Source of the DNA: Bradyrhizobium sp. 149
GTDB taxonomy: Bacteria; Pseudomonadota; Alphaproteobacteria; Rhizobiales; Xanthobacteraceae
Direction: 5' to 3'
Assembly (NCBI RefSeq): GCF_023073915.1
Contig: NZ_JADPKK010000009.1
Span: 182,404 to 246,403, forward strand
Length of the DNA stretch: 64,000 bases
How positions within the stretch are numbered: position 1 is the first letter of the stretch; every line of letters starts with the position of its first letter. This document shows positions 19,938 to 28,587 of the stretch, in pieces. The position numbers and the translations under genes are program-made. The notes beneath the pieces were generated by a model, which made no database searches, was not told where the DNA came from, and saw only the letters and a list, made by a program, of their open reading frames with translations.

Positions 19938-20450
19938 CTACGGCGTCTTGATCCCCATCGCCTTCAGTGCCGCCAGCATCTGCGCTGGCGGTGCCATCTT
20001 GATCTGCGGCGCCTGGCCCGTTTCCAGCAGGCTCTTCAGCCCCGACAGGATTGCGGGCCAGCCGGTGCGGCCGCCGGAAAGGATGTCGTCGCTGAGCGGA
20101 CGGTCGTGACGTTCGCTCATGGTGAGGCGGACCGCTTCGCCGGCTTGTTCAATCTCATAAGTGACAAGCGTGGTGCCGAGCTTTTCGACGAGGTCGGGCC
20201 AGTTGACGTTCCACGTCACCGTCAGCTTGTTCGGCGGATCGTATTCGAACACATCGCCCGAGATGTGTTCCGACCCGTCAGGCGCACGCACGATGAATTT
20301 GCCGCCGAGTCTTGGCTCCATCTCAACCGCAAAGCCGGAAAAGTATTTGCGGCTGAACTCGGCGGAGGTCAGCGCCTCCCACACGCGGTCGGGCGTCGAG
20401 GCGATGTAGATCGTGTAGACGGTGAGCGGCTTGAACTGATCGAGGTTCAT
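19938..20450 (-). CDS. SRPBCC/AHSA1-family protein (second copy)
   Basis: 170 residues. The START-like helix-grip fold is visible as VYTIYIASTPDRVWEALTSAEFSRKYFSGFAVEMEPRLGGKFIV, followed by EYDPPNKLTVTWNV and the long C-terminal helix GWPAILSGLKSLLETGQAPQ. AHSA1-like bacterial proteins bind hydrophobic ligands in a deep cavity; their physiological role is usually unknown. It overlaps the previous SRPBCC gene by 4 nt (ATGA) and shares the phrase GWPAILSGLKSLLE, so the two are tandem paralogues in an operon headed by an ArsR regulator. Confidence 0.9.
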   Translation of the reverse strand: MNLDQFKPLTVYTIYIASTPDRVWEALTSAEFSRKYFSGFAVEMEPRLGGKFIVRAPDGSEHISGDVFEYDPPNKLTVTWNVNWPDLVEKLGTTLVTYEIEQAGEAVRLTMSERHDRPLSDDILSGGRTGWPAILSGLKSLLETGQAPQIKMAPPAQMLAALKAMGIKTP

Positions 20451-20917
20451 TTTGCATCGAATCCCTTGTTGAGGGCCGCGCGCGGAATGGCCAGCACTTT
20501 GCCGCTTTCCAGCAGGCTCTTGAGCCCGGACAGGATCGCCGGCCAGCCATTGGAAACGGCGCCGAGATATTTGCCGCCTTCGATGAATCCGTCATGCAGC
20601 ACCGTCAACCGCACGAGCGAGCCGAACGGCTCCAGTGTGAACACGACGCGCGATATCGGCTCACCGCGCAGCTCCTCGTATTTCAGGTGCTTGAAACTGT
20701 AGGACAGTCGCCGCGGCGGATCGGCTTCAAGAATCTCGCCGGAATCGGTGACCTCACCCTCCAGCAGGAGCGCGAACGGGGAACCGATCTTCCAGTCCGA
20801 CCGGACCTCGGCGCCGAACCAGTATTGTCGCGTGAATTCGCTCGACGTCAGAGCCTCCCACAGCTTCTCCGAAGTGGTCTCGATATAGGTGACATAGACG
20901 AATTGCGGTTTACTCAT
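20447..20917 (-). CDS. SRPBCC/AHSA1-family protein (first copy)
   Basis: 156 residues. VYVTYIETTSEKLWEALTSSEFTRQYWFGAEVRSDWKIGSPFALL is the start of a helix-grip fold, and SNGWPAILSGLKSLLESGK forms the terminal helix shared with the downstream copy. The gene starts 8 nt before the end of arsR, with GGAGAAG in arsR as its ribosome site, giving translational coupling. Its amino-acid pattern diverges most in the cavity-lining middle portion (LEGEVTDSGEILEADPPRRLSYSFKHLKYEE), suggesting a different ligand from its neighbour. Confidence 0.9.
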   Translation of the reverse strand: MSKPQFVYVTYIETTSEKLWEALTSSEFTRQYWFGAEVRSDWKIGSPFALLLEGEVTDSGEILEADPPRRLSYSFKHLKYEELRGEPISRVVFTLEPFGSLVRLTVLHDGFIEGGKYLGAVSNGWPAILSGLKSLLESGKVLAIPRAALNKGFDAK

Positions 20918-21224
20918 CGCGCTTCTCCAACTGGCGTTTCAACTCGCCGAGTGCGGCGAGCTTGCCGCGCTCGAACTTTTTGATCCAACGTTCGCCGATC
21001 TGATGGATCGGAACCGGATTGAGGTAGTGCAGCTTCTCGCGGCCATGCCTGACGGTCGTGACCAGATTGGCCTCTTCGAGGATGACAAGGTGCTTGGTCA
21101 CGGCCTGGCGCGTCATCGCGAGGCCTTCGCAGAGCTCGCTCAGCGTCTGGCCGTTTCTGGCGTGAAGCCCATCGAGCAGCGACCGTCGTGACGCATCGGC
21201 GAGCGCTTTGAAGACCTCATCCAT
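20910..21224 (-). CDS. ArsR-family transcriptional regulator
   Basis: 104 residues from ATG 21224 (an in-frame TTG at 21242 is possible). The winged helix is ALADASRRSLLDGLHARNGQTLSELCEGLAMTRQAVTKHLVILEEANLVTTVRHGREKLHYLNPVP, with recognition helix RQAVTKHLVILEEA. There is no typical metal site, as is normal for the SRPBCC-linked branch of the family (often annotated ArsR/SmtB). It heads the operon with two SRPBCC genes and probably represses it through the inverted repeat just upstream. Confidence 0.88.
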   Translation of the reverse strand: MDEVFKALADASRRSLLDGLHARNGQTLSELCEGLAMTRQAVTKHLVILEEANLVTTVRHGREKLHYLNPVPIHQIGERWIKKFERGKLAALGELKRQLEKRDE

Positions 21225-21238
21225 GGCGGTGATAATAG

Positions 21239-21254
21239 GCAACCAAATAGTTGC
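21239..21254. promoter_or_regulatory. Probable ArsR operator GCAAC-N6-GTTGC
   Basis: Inverted repeat with a 6-bp AT-rich spacer (CAAATA) located 15 bp before the arsR start. Position and symmetry suggest autoregulation of the arsR-SRPBCC operon; binding is inferred. Confidence 0.6.
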
Positions 21255-21511
21255 ATGTCAAGATGGTATCTTTGGCGCGCGCGGTTTGCGCGGCCGATGA
21301 TGGTCTTGAGCTTCACCGTGCCGGAGTCGAACGGACAGTTCCGCCCGCGCGGCGGGCGCTCCGGCTCGCACTCGGCGAACGAGAGGATGACACCGGTCCA
21401 TTAGGCTCGTGTTCCTGGAGGCGCGCGATGAAGACGTTGGTGCCTGAGCGGCTGGACGGAAAGTGAGTGTCATGCATTAATGTCCCAAACCGCTTTCAGC
21501 GAGTCCTCCCC

Positions 21512-22132
21512 ATGATGTCCCTGCAAGCCTATCTCGCCTTCCTTGCCGCCTGCATCGCGCTCGCGCTGCTGCCGGGGCCGATCGTCACGCTCGTTATCGC
21601 CAACGGGTTGCGCCACGGCACGCGTGCGGCGCTGACCAACGTGGCCGGCGCGCAGGCCGGCCTCGCCATCGTCATCGGCATCGTCGCGGTCGGCCTGACA
21701 TCGCTGATGGCGACGATGGGCTACTGGTTCGATTGGGTTCGTTTTGCCGGCGCCGCCTATCTGGTCTGGCTTGGCATCAAGCTGATCTGGGCGCCGGTCG
21801 AGGGCGTCAATGTCGACCAGCCGCCGGCGCCGCCGCGCGGCGGATTCTTCCTGCAAGGTTTCCTGGTGCTGCTGTCGAACCCGAAGGTGCTGGTGTTCTT
21901 CGGCGCCTTCATCCCGCAGTTCATGGACATGAACCGCGACCACTTCCCGCAGGTGGCGCTGCTGGGGGCCACCTTCATGGTGACTGCGGTGATGACGGAC
22001 GCGCTCTACGCCATCGCCGCCGGGCGCGCGCGCAAGTTCTTCTCGGCTCGCCGCACGCGCATGATGTCGCGCATCTCCGGCGGCTTCATGATCGGCGGCG
22101 GCATCTGGCTGGCGCTGACAAGGGCGAAATAA
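21512..22132 (+). CDS. LysE-family amino-acid exporter (first copy)
   Basis: 206 residues from ATG 21512 (a second ATG is at 21515). Six helices of the LysE/RhtB type are visible: LAFLAACIALALLPGPIVTLVIANGLRHG with the conserved LPGP, then AGAQAGLAIVIGIVAVGL, AAYLVWLGIKLIW, GFLVLLSNPKVLVFFGAFIPQF (NPK motif), LLGATFMVTAVMTDALYAIAAG and a final helix. The usual substrates are lysine, homoserine or threonine; which one is not determinable. The upstream 270 bp contain no gene. Confidence 0.9.
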   Translation: MMSLQAYLAFLAACIALALLPGPIVTLVIANGLRHGTRAALTNVAGAQAGLAIVIGIVAVGLTSLMATMGYWFDWVRFAGAAYLVWLGIKLIWAPVEGVNVDQPPAPPRGGFFLQGFLVLLSNPKVLVFFGAFIPQFMDMNRDHFPQVALLGATFMVTAVMTDALYAIAAGRARKFFSARRTRMMSRISGGFMIGGGIWLALTRAK

Positions 22133-22204
22133 CCTCAATCCGGCTGAACCCTTCGCGGCGGCGATGCGTCCAATTGGGCATTGCAGCTGACGAAGGAATT
22201 GGCC

Positions 22205-23185
22205 ATGCCCGATCTGCCCTGGTTCGTCTATGCGATGCTGCTCGCACCGCTCGGACTGCTGCTGGTCGCAGCAATCGTCAAGACCTGGCAGGTGCGCGAG
22301 GCGCGCAACTGGCCGCAAGCACCGGGCAAGGTCGTCACCTCGGTTGCCGAGGTGCGCGAGGTCAGGGTCTCCGACCAGGACCGCGAGGAAGGCTATCGCC
22401 TCGAGAAACGCAATTTCGCCAACGTGACTTACGAATATGCGGTGGGCAGCCGCAAGCTGCGCTGTAACCGCATCTCGATCGGCGAGGATCTCGGCAATTC
22501 CGAGGTCGCCAAGCAGCTTGCAAAATATCCCGCCGGCAGCATCGTCGCAGTCTACTACCATCCGCGCCATCCCGATCAGGCCGTGCTGGAGCGCGACCTG
22601 CCCAAGGGGCTGTGGGGCTGCCTCGGCATCTGCACGGCGATCGCGCTTGGCATCGTGTTCGGCTCGGCGTTCGGGCTTAACCAGAGTTACGCCTATCTCG
22701 CGCATCGCATCGCCCGGCCCGATCTCGCGGGCCTCGTCGTCGGCTTGGCAGCGTTCGGCGCCGTCATCGCGCTGATGGGGTATGGGGTGCGACGGCAGGC
22801 GTCGATCGCGGCGCGCTGGCCGGTCGTGCGGGGCACCATCAAGCTGTCGGGAATCGAGCAATATCACGAGGCCAGCGAGCCGGGCGAGCGCCGCGGCACG
22901 GAGATGTTCGGCAAGCGCGTGACCTACACCTATCGCTATCAGAACGTCAGCTACACCAATGAATGCGCGCGCGTCGCGGCCGGAACGCCGTCGGGCTTCG
23001 AAAAGATGTTGAAGAAGCTGATGTCGCGCTACCGGGACGGCGCGACCGTCGAGGTGCGTGTCAATCCCGATAATCCGACCGAGGCAACGCTCGATGCAAA
23101 CGGCGCCGCCCGGATCGCATGGGGGATGTGGGGCATCGCCGCGATCTTCGCCGCGCTCGCCATGTTCGTCGCGACGCGGGGCTAG
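22205..23185 (+). CDS. DUF3592-domain membrane protein (two tandem domains)
   Basis: 326 residues from ATG 22205 with GAAGG just before. Helix 1 is WFVYAMLLAPLGLLLVAAIVKTW, then a domain with RNWPQAPGKVVTS to HPRHPDQAVLERDLPKGLWG; two further helices follow (IALGIVFGSAFGLN and LAGLVVGLAAFGAVIALMGYG), and a second domain RWPVVRGTIKLSGIEQYHE to NPDNPTEATLDAN with a final helix. Both ends share the phrase NPxxPxxAxL, so the gene encodes a tandem pair of DUF3592 units. Its function is unknown; a role in inner-membrane signalling or stress is only guessed for relatives. Confidence 0.72.
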   Translation: MPDLPWFVYAMLLAPLGLLLVAAIVKTWQVREARNWPQAPGKVVTSVAEVREVRVSDQDREEGYRLEKRNFANVTYEYAVGSRKLRCNRISIGEDLGNSEVAKQLAKYPAGSIVAVYYHPRHPDQAVLERDLPKGLWGCLGICTAIALGIVFGSAFGLNQSYAYLAHRIARPDLAGLVVGLAAFGAVIALMGYGVRRQASIAARWPVVRGTIKLSGIEQYHEASEPGERRGTEMFGKRVTYTYRYQNVSYTNECARVAAGTPSGFEKMLKKLMSRYRDGATVEVRVNPDNPTEATLDANGAARIAWGMWGIAAIFAALAMFVATRG

Positions 23186-23988
23186 TCGAGCAGCCGCTCC
23201 GCGCTCAGCTCCAGCTCGATCTCCGCAAGAATCCCCGCCAGCCGCTCGGCCCATTGTTGCTGGCCGGACTGGTCCGCGATCAGATCCTGGCGGATCTCGA
23301 TGCCGGTGTTGACGAGGCCGCGGGCTTCGCCGTGGACGGGGATGGTGTAGTCGGTGAGGTCGCTCACAGCATAGGGCTCGTTGTCGCCGACGACGAGATC
23401 GCTCTCTCTGCGCAGGTGCTTGAGCAGCAGCCGCGGCAGCACGGTGTCGCGGTTGTACAGTGTGCCGATGTGCCAGGGGCGCGCGATGCCGGCATAGACC
23501 GGCGTGAAGCTGTGCAGCGACACCAGCACGGTCGGCCGCTTGTCGTGCAGGCGGCGGTTGATCGCGGCATCGATACGGCGGTGATAAGGCTCGAAGATCT
23601 CGCGGCACCTTGCCGCGCGCTCGCGCTCGGAGATGCCCTCGTTGCCCGGGATTGCCGTGGCCTCGGAAATCACGGGAATCGAGCTCACGGCGGCGGGCGG
23701 GCGGTTGCAGTCGATCACCAGCCGCGAATAGCGCTGCGCGATCAGATGGGCGTCCAGCATCTCTGCGAGCCGGTCGGCGACCCCCGCGATGCCGATGTCC
23801 CAGGCGATATGCCGCGTCAGCTCGGCCTCAGTGACGCCGAGATCGCCGAGCGCGCGCGGCAGGATACGTCCGTAGTGGTCCGAAGTGAGCAAAAAAGGCG
23901 ATCTCGCTTGCGCATTCACCTCATGCACTGGGGGAATGTCACCCTCGCCGAGGAGTTGATCGGCCGCCTCGATTGTGTCTAAAGCCAT
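23182..23988 (-). CDS. N-formylglutamate amidohydrolase
   Basis: 268 residues. These Zn enzymes hydrolyse N-formyl-L-glutamate, the last step of a histidine-degradation branch, and related N-acyl compounds. Recognisable segments are DIGIAGVADRLAEMLDAHLIAQRYSRLVIDCNRPP, SLHSFTPVYAGIARPWHIGTLYNRD, and GDNEPYAVSDLTDYTIPVHGEARGL, with conserved His, Asp and Glu ligands. No hut genes are adjacent, so the actual substrate is uncertain. Its stop codon is nested in the stop of the convergent DUF3592 gene (CTAG). Confidence 0.9.
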   Translation of the reverse strand: MALDTIEAADQLLGEGDIPPVHEVNAQARSPFLLTSDHYGRILPRALGDLGVTEAELTRHIAWDIGIAGVADRLAEMLDAHLIAQRYSRLVIDCNRPPAAVSSIPVISEATAIPGNEGISERERAARCREIFEPYHRRIDAAINRRLHDKRPTVLVSLHSFTPVYAGIARPWHIGTLYNRDTVLPRLLLKHLRRESDLVVGDNEPYAVSDLTDYTIPVHGEARGLVNTGIEIRQDLIADQSGQQQWAERLAGILAEIELELSAERLLD

Positions 23989-24080
23989 CCTGATTGCCTA
24001 ATCAAACAGCAGTCACCCCAACGAATCGGGCGGGAATCGCTATAGATTGATCCGTCCGACATCACCATGATCGAGTGACG

Positions 24081-24992
24081 ATGCCGCTGCTGACGATTCA
24101 TCACAAGACCGAATATCGCTATAACCGCCCCGTGGCGTTCGGCGAGCACAGGATCATGCTGCGTCCGCGCGACGGGCATGATTTGCGCGTGCTCGATTCC
24201 AGGCTGGAGATCTCGCCCGAGCCGATGTCGCTGCACTGGATCCACGACGTGTTCGGCAATTCCGTCGCGGTCGCGAATTTCGACGAGCGCGCGGAGGCGC
24301 TGATCTTCGACTGGCACGTCACGGTCGAGCACAATCCGGTCGAGGAGTTCGCGCTGACGCCGGACGACCCGGCCTATTTCTATCCGTTCGTCTACGACGA
24401 CGAGGAGTTTCCCGACCTCGTCCAGTATATCACGCCGCAATATACCGATCGCGACGGCGAGATCGCGGAATGGGCGCGCGGCTTTCTCGACGAGGCCGCG
24501 CCGACACCGACCTTCAAGATCCTCAGCGGCATGACCCACAGCATCCGCAAGCAGTTCAAATATCGCAAGCGCCACGAGTTGGGCACGCAGCATCCGCTCG
24601 ACACCTTGCAGTCCGGTAGCGGAACCTGCCGCGATTACGCGCTGTTCATGATCGAGGCGCTGCGCCATCTCGGCATCGCCGCGCGATTCGTGTCCGGCTA
24701 CATCTTCGTACCGGAGGATATCGAGCAGCGCCATGTCGGCGGTGGTTCGACGCATGCCTGGGTGCAGGTCTATCTGCCGAGCGCGGGGTGGATCGAGTTC
24801 GATCCGACCAACGGCATTGTCGGTACCCGCGATCTCATCCGCGTTGCGGTCGCTCGCGATCCGCGCCAGGCGATCCCGCTGCACGGCGTCTATATCGGCG
24901 CTGCGGGCGCGTTCGATGCCATGGACGTGACCATCAGGGTGGTGTCGGACGAGCAGCGCAGTGGCGAGGAGCTGGAGGCGGAGGTTTCGTAG
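24081..24992 (+). CDS. Transglutaminase-like protein with intact triad
   Basis: 303 residues from ATG 24081. An N-terminal beta-sandwich (Bact_transglu_N type: LTIHHKTEYRYNRPVAFGEHRIMLRPRDGHDLRVLDSRLEI) precedes a papain-like core: LQSGSGTCRDYALFMIEALRHLGIAARFVSGYIF, then GGGSTHAWVQVYLPSAGWIEFDPTNGIVGTRD, providing Cys, His and Asp. The conserved tail SVARDPRQAIPLHGVYIGAAG ends the domain. The substrate is unknown; relatives are found next to ATP-grasp or amidase genes. It contrasts with the gene at 18518, in which the His motif is altered. Confidence 0.9.
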   Translation: MPLLTIHHKTEYRYNRPVAFGEHRIMLRPRDGHDLRVLDSRLEISPEPMSLHWIHDVFGNSVAVANFDERAEALIFDWHVTVEHNPVEEFALTPDDPAYFYPFVYDDEEFPDLVQYITPQYTDRDGEIAEWARGFLDEAAPTPTFKILSGMTHSIRKQFKYRKRHELGTQHPLDTLQSGSGTCRDYALFMIEALRHLGIAARFVSGYIFVPEDIEQRHVGGGSTHAWVQVYLPSAGWIEFDPTNGIVGTRDLIRVAVARDPRQAIPLHGVYIGAAGAFDAMDVTIRVVSDEQRSGEELEAEVS

Positions 24993-25037
24993 ATCGGCCG
25001 CGATTTGCACGCTGTCGATTGGCGGTTATAGAAGGCT

Positions 25038-25436
25038 ATGACCTCCGATCGTCTTTTCGTCTACGGCACGCTGATGCGCGGCTTCGACCATCCGATGGCG
25101 CGGCTGCTTGCGAGCCATGCGGATTTCGTGGGTGAAGCCACCTGCCGCGGCCGGCTGGTATTGGTGAAGCATTATCCGGGATTGCTGGAGTCGGATGTAA
25201 CTTCCGAAGTCGTCCATGGCGAGCTGTTCCGCCTTCACGTGCCGGAAGAATTGCTGGGCGAACTCGACATGTACGAGGCCTGCGGCGAGGGCTTTCCGGA
25301 GCCGACCGAATATCTGCGCAAGCTGGTCGACGTAACAGGCGCGGACGGCGTGACCGCACCGGCCTGGACTTACATCTACAATTGGCCCGTCACCGATCTG
25401 CCGCGGATCGAGTCCGGTCGCTTCCTTGACAACTAG
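25038..25436 (+). CDS. Gamma-glutamylcyclotransferase-like (AIG2/GGACT) protein
   Basis: 132 residues. RLFVYGTLMRGFDHPMARLLA with the YGTL signature opens the protein, LVLVKHYPGLLES follows, and a conserved acidic segment VHGELFRLHVPEELLGELDMYEACGEG carries the Glu expected in the active site. Family members release 5-oxoproline from gamma-glutamyl amines. It may act on glutathione-like or gamma-glutamyl metabolites; no direct link to neighbours is visible. Its stop overlaps that of the opposite gene (CTAG). Confidence 0.85.
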   Translation: MTSDRLFVYGTLMRGFDHPMARLLASHADFVGEATCRGRLVLVKHYPGLLESDVTSEVVHGELFRLHVPEELLGELDMYEACGEGFPEPTEYLRKLVDVTGADGVTAPAWTYIYNWPVTDLPRIESGRFLDN

Positions 25437-25996
25437 GCCGACAGCACTTCCTTCACCGCGCGCAAATCGACCTCGCGCTCGACATAGCTCCACTCCTCGG
25501 TTCGCCTGAGCATCGCGACCAGCTCCTCGAACAGCGAGGCGTGCGCGGGCGCGAATTCGAACCAGGTCAGGAAATCGAATGGCCCGCCGAGGTCGCGGCA
25601 ATGATAGAGCTGGCGCGCGATGGCGGGCAGGAAGCGCAGGCTGCTCGCGATATGGTGCGACTTGTCCTCGAAGATCCTGCGGCGCTCTTCCTGGGTCAGC
25701 TCCCACCACGCTTGCGACTTGCGGATCGGAATCAGCGCCGCGCTGGTTGCTTCCAGCCGGCCGAGGCCGGCCTGCACGGCGGTGAGCTGCTGCTTCTCGG
25801 CCCGCTCGGTGTAGCGCAGCGTGCTGGCGACGCCGACCAGGCGCCAGGCATTGCGCGAGGGCACCAGCGGCAATGAGATGGCCGCGCTGTCGGTGAGCGA
25901 CAGCGCGGGCATGAAGGGCAGGGGCTCGCCCGTCACGGGCGAAATCGAGGTGATGCGCCAACCCCCGCTCTGGCCACCTCGGAAGGTCCTGAACAT
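25433..25996 (-). CDS. Chlorite-dismutase-family protein
   Basis: 187 residues. The C-terminal half reads KSQAWWELTQEERRRIFEDKSHHIASSLRFLPAIARQLYHCRDLGGPFDFLTWFEFAPAHASLFEELVAMLRRTEEW, which fits the Dyp/Cld ferredoxin-like heme-binding fold. The His in LYHCRDLG is the expected proximal heme ligand. True chlorite dismutases need an arginine above heme that cannot be assigned confidently here; many relatives instead have coproheme functions or none known. It may be cytosolic, without signal peptide. Weak ribosome site; the exact start is uncertain. Confidence 0.75.
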   Translation of the reverse strand: MFRTFRGGQSGGWRITSISPVTGEPLPFMPALSLTDSAAISLPLVPSRNAWRLVGVASTLRYTERAEKQQLTAVQAGLGRLEATSAALIPIRKSQAWWELTQEERRRIFEDKSHHIASSLRFLPAIARQLYHCRDLGGPFDFLTWFEFAPAHASLFEELVAMLRRTEEWSYVEREVDLRAVKEVLSA

Positions 25997-26189
25997 CGCC
26001 CATGGAAGCGTGGAACCGGGCGCGGTTCAAGCGCTCTTATTACTCGGAGCGCGCGCTCGGCGCCTCCTGGAATGGCGGAAAGGCTGTGAACAGCGCGTAT
26101 AAGCCTGACAAACCTGACTTCTGGGGCGGTCGTCCCTATATCCCTGATTACTTCGCCCGACTCACACGCTTTCGCGTTACCCAGAGCCC

Positions 26190-28211
26190 ATGCGCTTCAC
26201 GCCCCAATTCCTCGACGAGCTGCGTGCCCGGCTTTCGGTCTCCGAGGTCGTGGGCAAGCGCGTCAAGCTGAAGAAGGCGGGGCGGGAGTGGAAGGGGCTG
26301 TCGCCGTTCCAGCAGGAAAAGACCCCGTCCTTCTACGTCAACGACCAGAAGGGCTTTTACCACGACTTCTCCTCCGGCAAGCACGGCGACATCATCAGCT
26401 TCATGATGGAGACCGACGGCCTGCCGTTCGCGGAGGCTGTTGAGCGGCTCGCCAGTATGGCGGGCCTGCCGCTGCCGGCGGTGACGCCGGATGCGGCGCG
26501 CCAGGAGCAGCGCCGCCGCTCGCTGCATGACGTCATGGATCTCGCCGCGAAATTTTACGCCGAGACGCTGGCCTCGCGCGTCGGCGCCAAGGCGCGCGGC
26601 TATCTCGCCGACCGCGCGATCTCGCCGGCGACGCAATTGCAGTTTCGGCTGGGCTATGCGCCACCCGACCGCTTCGCGCTGAAGGAGCATCTCGGCAAGC
26701 TCGGCGTCTCCGTCGACGACATGGTCGAGACCGGCATGCTGGTGGCCGGCAACGACATCCCGGTGCCGTACGACCGTTTCCGCGATCGCGTGATGTTTCC
26801 GATCACGGATTTGCGCGGCCGCATCATCGCCTTCGGCGGGCGCGCGCTGGAGAAGGACGTTCCGGCCAAGTACCTGAACTCGCCGGAGACGCCGCTCTTC
26901 CACAAGGGCGACAATCTCTACAACCACCAGACGGCGCGCAAAGCCACCCATGACGGCAGCGCCCTGATCGTGGTCGAAGGCTATGTCGACGTCATCGCGA
27001 TGGTCACCGCAGGCTTTGCCGGCAGCGTCGCGCCGCTCGGCACCGCGCTCACCGAAAATCAGCTCGCGCTGCTCTGGAAGATGGCGGATGAGCCGATCCT
27101 CTGCTTCGACGGCGATCGCGCCGGCCAGAAGGCGGCGTATCGGGCCGCGGATCTTGCCTTGCCATTCCTCGCGCCTGGCAAGAGCCTGCGCTTCGCGCTG
27201 CTGCCGGAAGGGCAGGACCCCGACGATCTCGTGCGCTCCGGCGGTCGCGGCGCGATCGAGGAGGTGATCGCGGCGGCGCGTCCGCTCGCCGAGATGATCT
27301 GGTCGCGCGAGCTCGAAGGCGGCAATTTCGCCACGCCCGAGCGCCGCGCGGCGCTGGAGGCGCGCATCAAGGAGCTCTGCAACGGCATTCGCGACGAGGT
27401 GGTGCGGCGCTATTATCGGCAGGATCTTGCCGAGCGGCTCCAGCGCGCCTTTGCCCCCGAAGGCGGACGCGGCGGCTTTGGCGGCCGTGGCAATTTCCGC
27501 CCGGGCTCCGCCGGTCGCCAGTTCCAGCCCCGCGGCGGGGGAGGCGCGAATCGATTCGGCGGCCAGGGTAGCCAGGGATTTGGTGGAGGCCGCCGCGGCC
27601 AGCCCGGTCCCGTCCAGCTGCCCTCCGGGCCCTATCAGGCGGCGAGCGCCCAGCTGGCGGCAAGCCCGATCATGCGCGGCCAGCGCAGCGCCATCTCGCG
27701 GCGGGAGGCGCTGATCCTGCAAATCCTGATCAACCACCCCTGGCTGCTGCACGATCACCTCGAGGAGGTCGCGGCCCTGGAGCTCGCCCATCCCGAGGTC
27801 CACAAGCTCCGGGCCGGCATCATCGCCGCTTTCGCCAACGACCATCACCATTCGCCGGACCCCGGCGAGCTGGCCGAGAAGATGCGCAGCGACCTTGAGA
27901 AGGGCGGATTTTCTCAGGCTCTTCAAAGGGTTGAGGGCGGTATCACGACCGCGGCGGTGTGGGGGGCCCGCGAAGGCGCCGCACGGGACGACGTTCTCTC
28001 CACCTGGCATCAGCTGGTTGCCTTGCATCGGCAGTACCATTCACTACTTAGAGAGCTGAAGGACGCCGAGCTGGCCTTGGGGGAGGATCCCAGCGAGGCC
28101 AACATGGCGTGGCTCCGTGACGTCAAGGCTCGGATAGGCGAAGTCGACGGCACCGAGGCCCTGATCGAGGGTTTTGGCGAACTGTCGGGCCGGTTCCAGA
28201 AGAGCGTGTGA
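26190..28211 (+). CDS. dnaG: DNA primase with degenerate zinc-binding domain
   Basis: 673 residues. Primase makes RNA primers for lagging-strand synthesis. The N-terminal domain lines up with the CHC2 zinc finger, but the four ligand positions are S38, Q41, D59 and S62 (SPFQ and HDFSSG instead of CPFH and HCFGCG). The TOPRIM core is intact: IVVEGYVDVIAM and DGDRAGQKAA. Residues about 424-475 form a Gly/Arg-rich RGG-like linker, then a helicase-interacting C-terminal domain with EALILQILINHPWLLHDHLEEV. Loss of zinc ligands is a known Rhizobiales feature (from memory). The gene is followed by rpoD after a 376-bp leader. Confidence 0.96.
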   Translation: MRFTPQFLDELRARLSVSEVVGKRVKLKKAGREWKGLSPFQQEKTPSFYVNDQKGFYHDFSSGKHGDIISFMMETDGLPFAEAVERLASMAGLPLPAVTPDAARQEQRRRSLHDVMDLAAKFYAETLASRVGAKARGYLADRAISPATQLQFRLGYAPPDRFALKEHLGKLGVSVDDMVETGMLVAGNDIPVPYDRFRDRVMFPITDLRGRIIAFGGRALEKDVPAKYLNSPETPLFHKGDNLYNHQTARKATHDGSALIVVEGYVDVIAMVTAGFAGSVAPLGTALTENQLALLWKMADEPILCFDGDRAGQKAAYRAADLALPFLAPGKSLRFALLPEGQDPDDLVRSGGRGAIEEVIAAARPLAEMIWSRELEGGNFATPERRAALEARIKELCNGIRDEVVRRYYRQDLAERLQRAFAPEGGRGGFGGRGNFRPGSAGRQFQPRGGGGANRFGGQGSQGFGGGRRGQPGPVQLPSGPYQAASAQLAASPIMRGQRSAISRREALILQILINHPWLLHDHLEEVAALELAHPEVHKLRAGIIAAFANDHHHSPDPGELAEKMRSDLEKGGFSQALQRVEGGITTAAVWGAREGAARDDVLSTWHQLVALHRQYHSLLRELKDAELALGEDPSEANMAWLRDVKARIGEVDGTEALIEGFGELSGRFQKSV

Positions 28212-28587
28212 TGAAAGAATCATGCGGACGGCCGGGGCCGGAACCGCTAAAAGACTCGCCAAATCCGAGGTTTGGCGGCAAAAACAGGGTTAATCGAGGC
28301 TTAACGGTCTTGTAGCACTTTGGCCACCAGGCGGCCGCAGGCAGAACAGACGCGTCAGGAATGAATCCGCGCAATTGCTGTTGGCACTACACCTGCTTCC
28401 GCTGCGACAAAGAGGCTCTACGAAGCGTTAGGCAAATCCGGCGAGAGAAAGGTCGGGGTGGCGACAAGGGGTTCGCGCCGCCCTTTCTGTGTCGAGATCT
28501 GACGAAGCGAGAGCATCGAGCAACAGGTTCAAGTGATTTCACGCGGGCGCGGCGAACGTCTGTGTGAAACGCGTTTAGGAGCAATGG
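28212..28587 (+). other. Long dnaG-rpoD spacer (rpoD leader/promoter region)
   Basis: 376 bp without a supported gene. It ends in TAGGAGCA just before the rpoD ATG. A stem with AAGGG/CCCTT arms surrounds GGTTCGCGCCGC near 28470-28490. It presumably holds rpoD promoters and a 5' leader; a short frame at 28361 lacks support. Confidence 0.4.

Noticed and set aside
21251..21473. Possible short genes between arsR and lysE on both strands
   Set aside because: One frame reads TGVILSFAECE then NCPFDSGTVKLKTII, a little protein-like, but no start codon follows its stop, and it looks like a remnant at best.
28361..28567. A 68-residue frame upstream of rpoD
   Set aside because: No proper ribosome site spacing, Arg-rich composition, and the region is expected to be rpoD promoter and leader.
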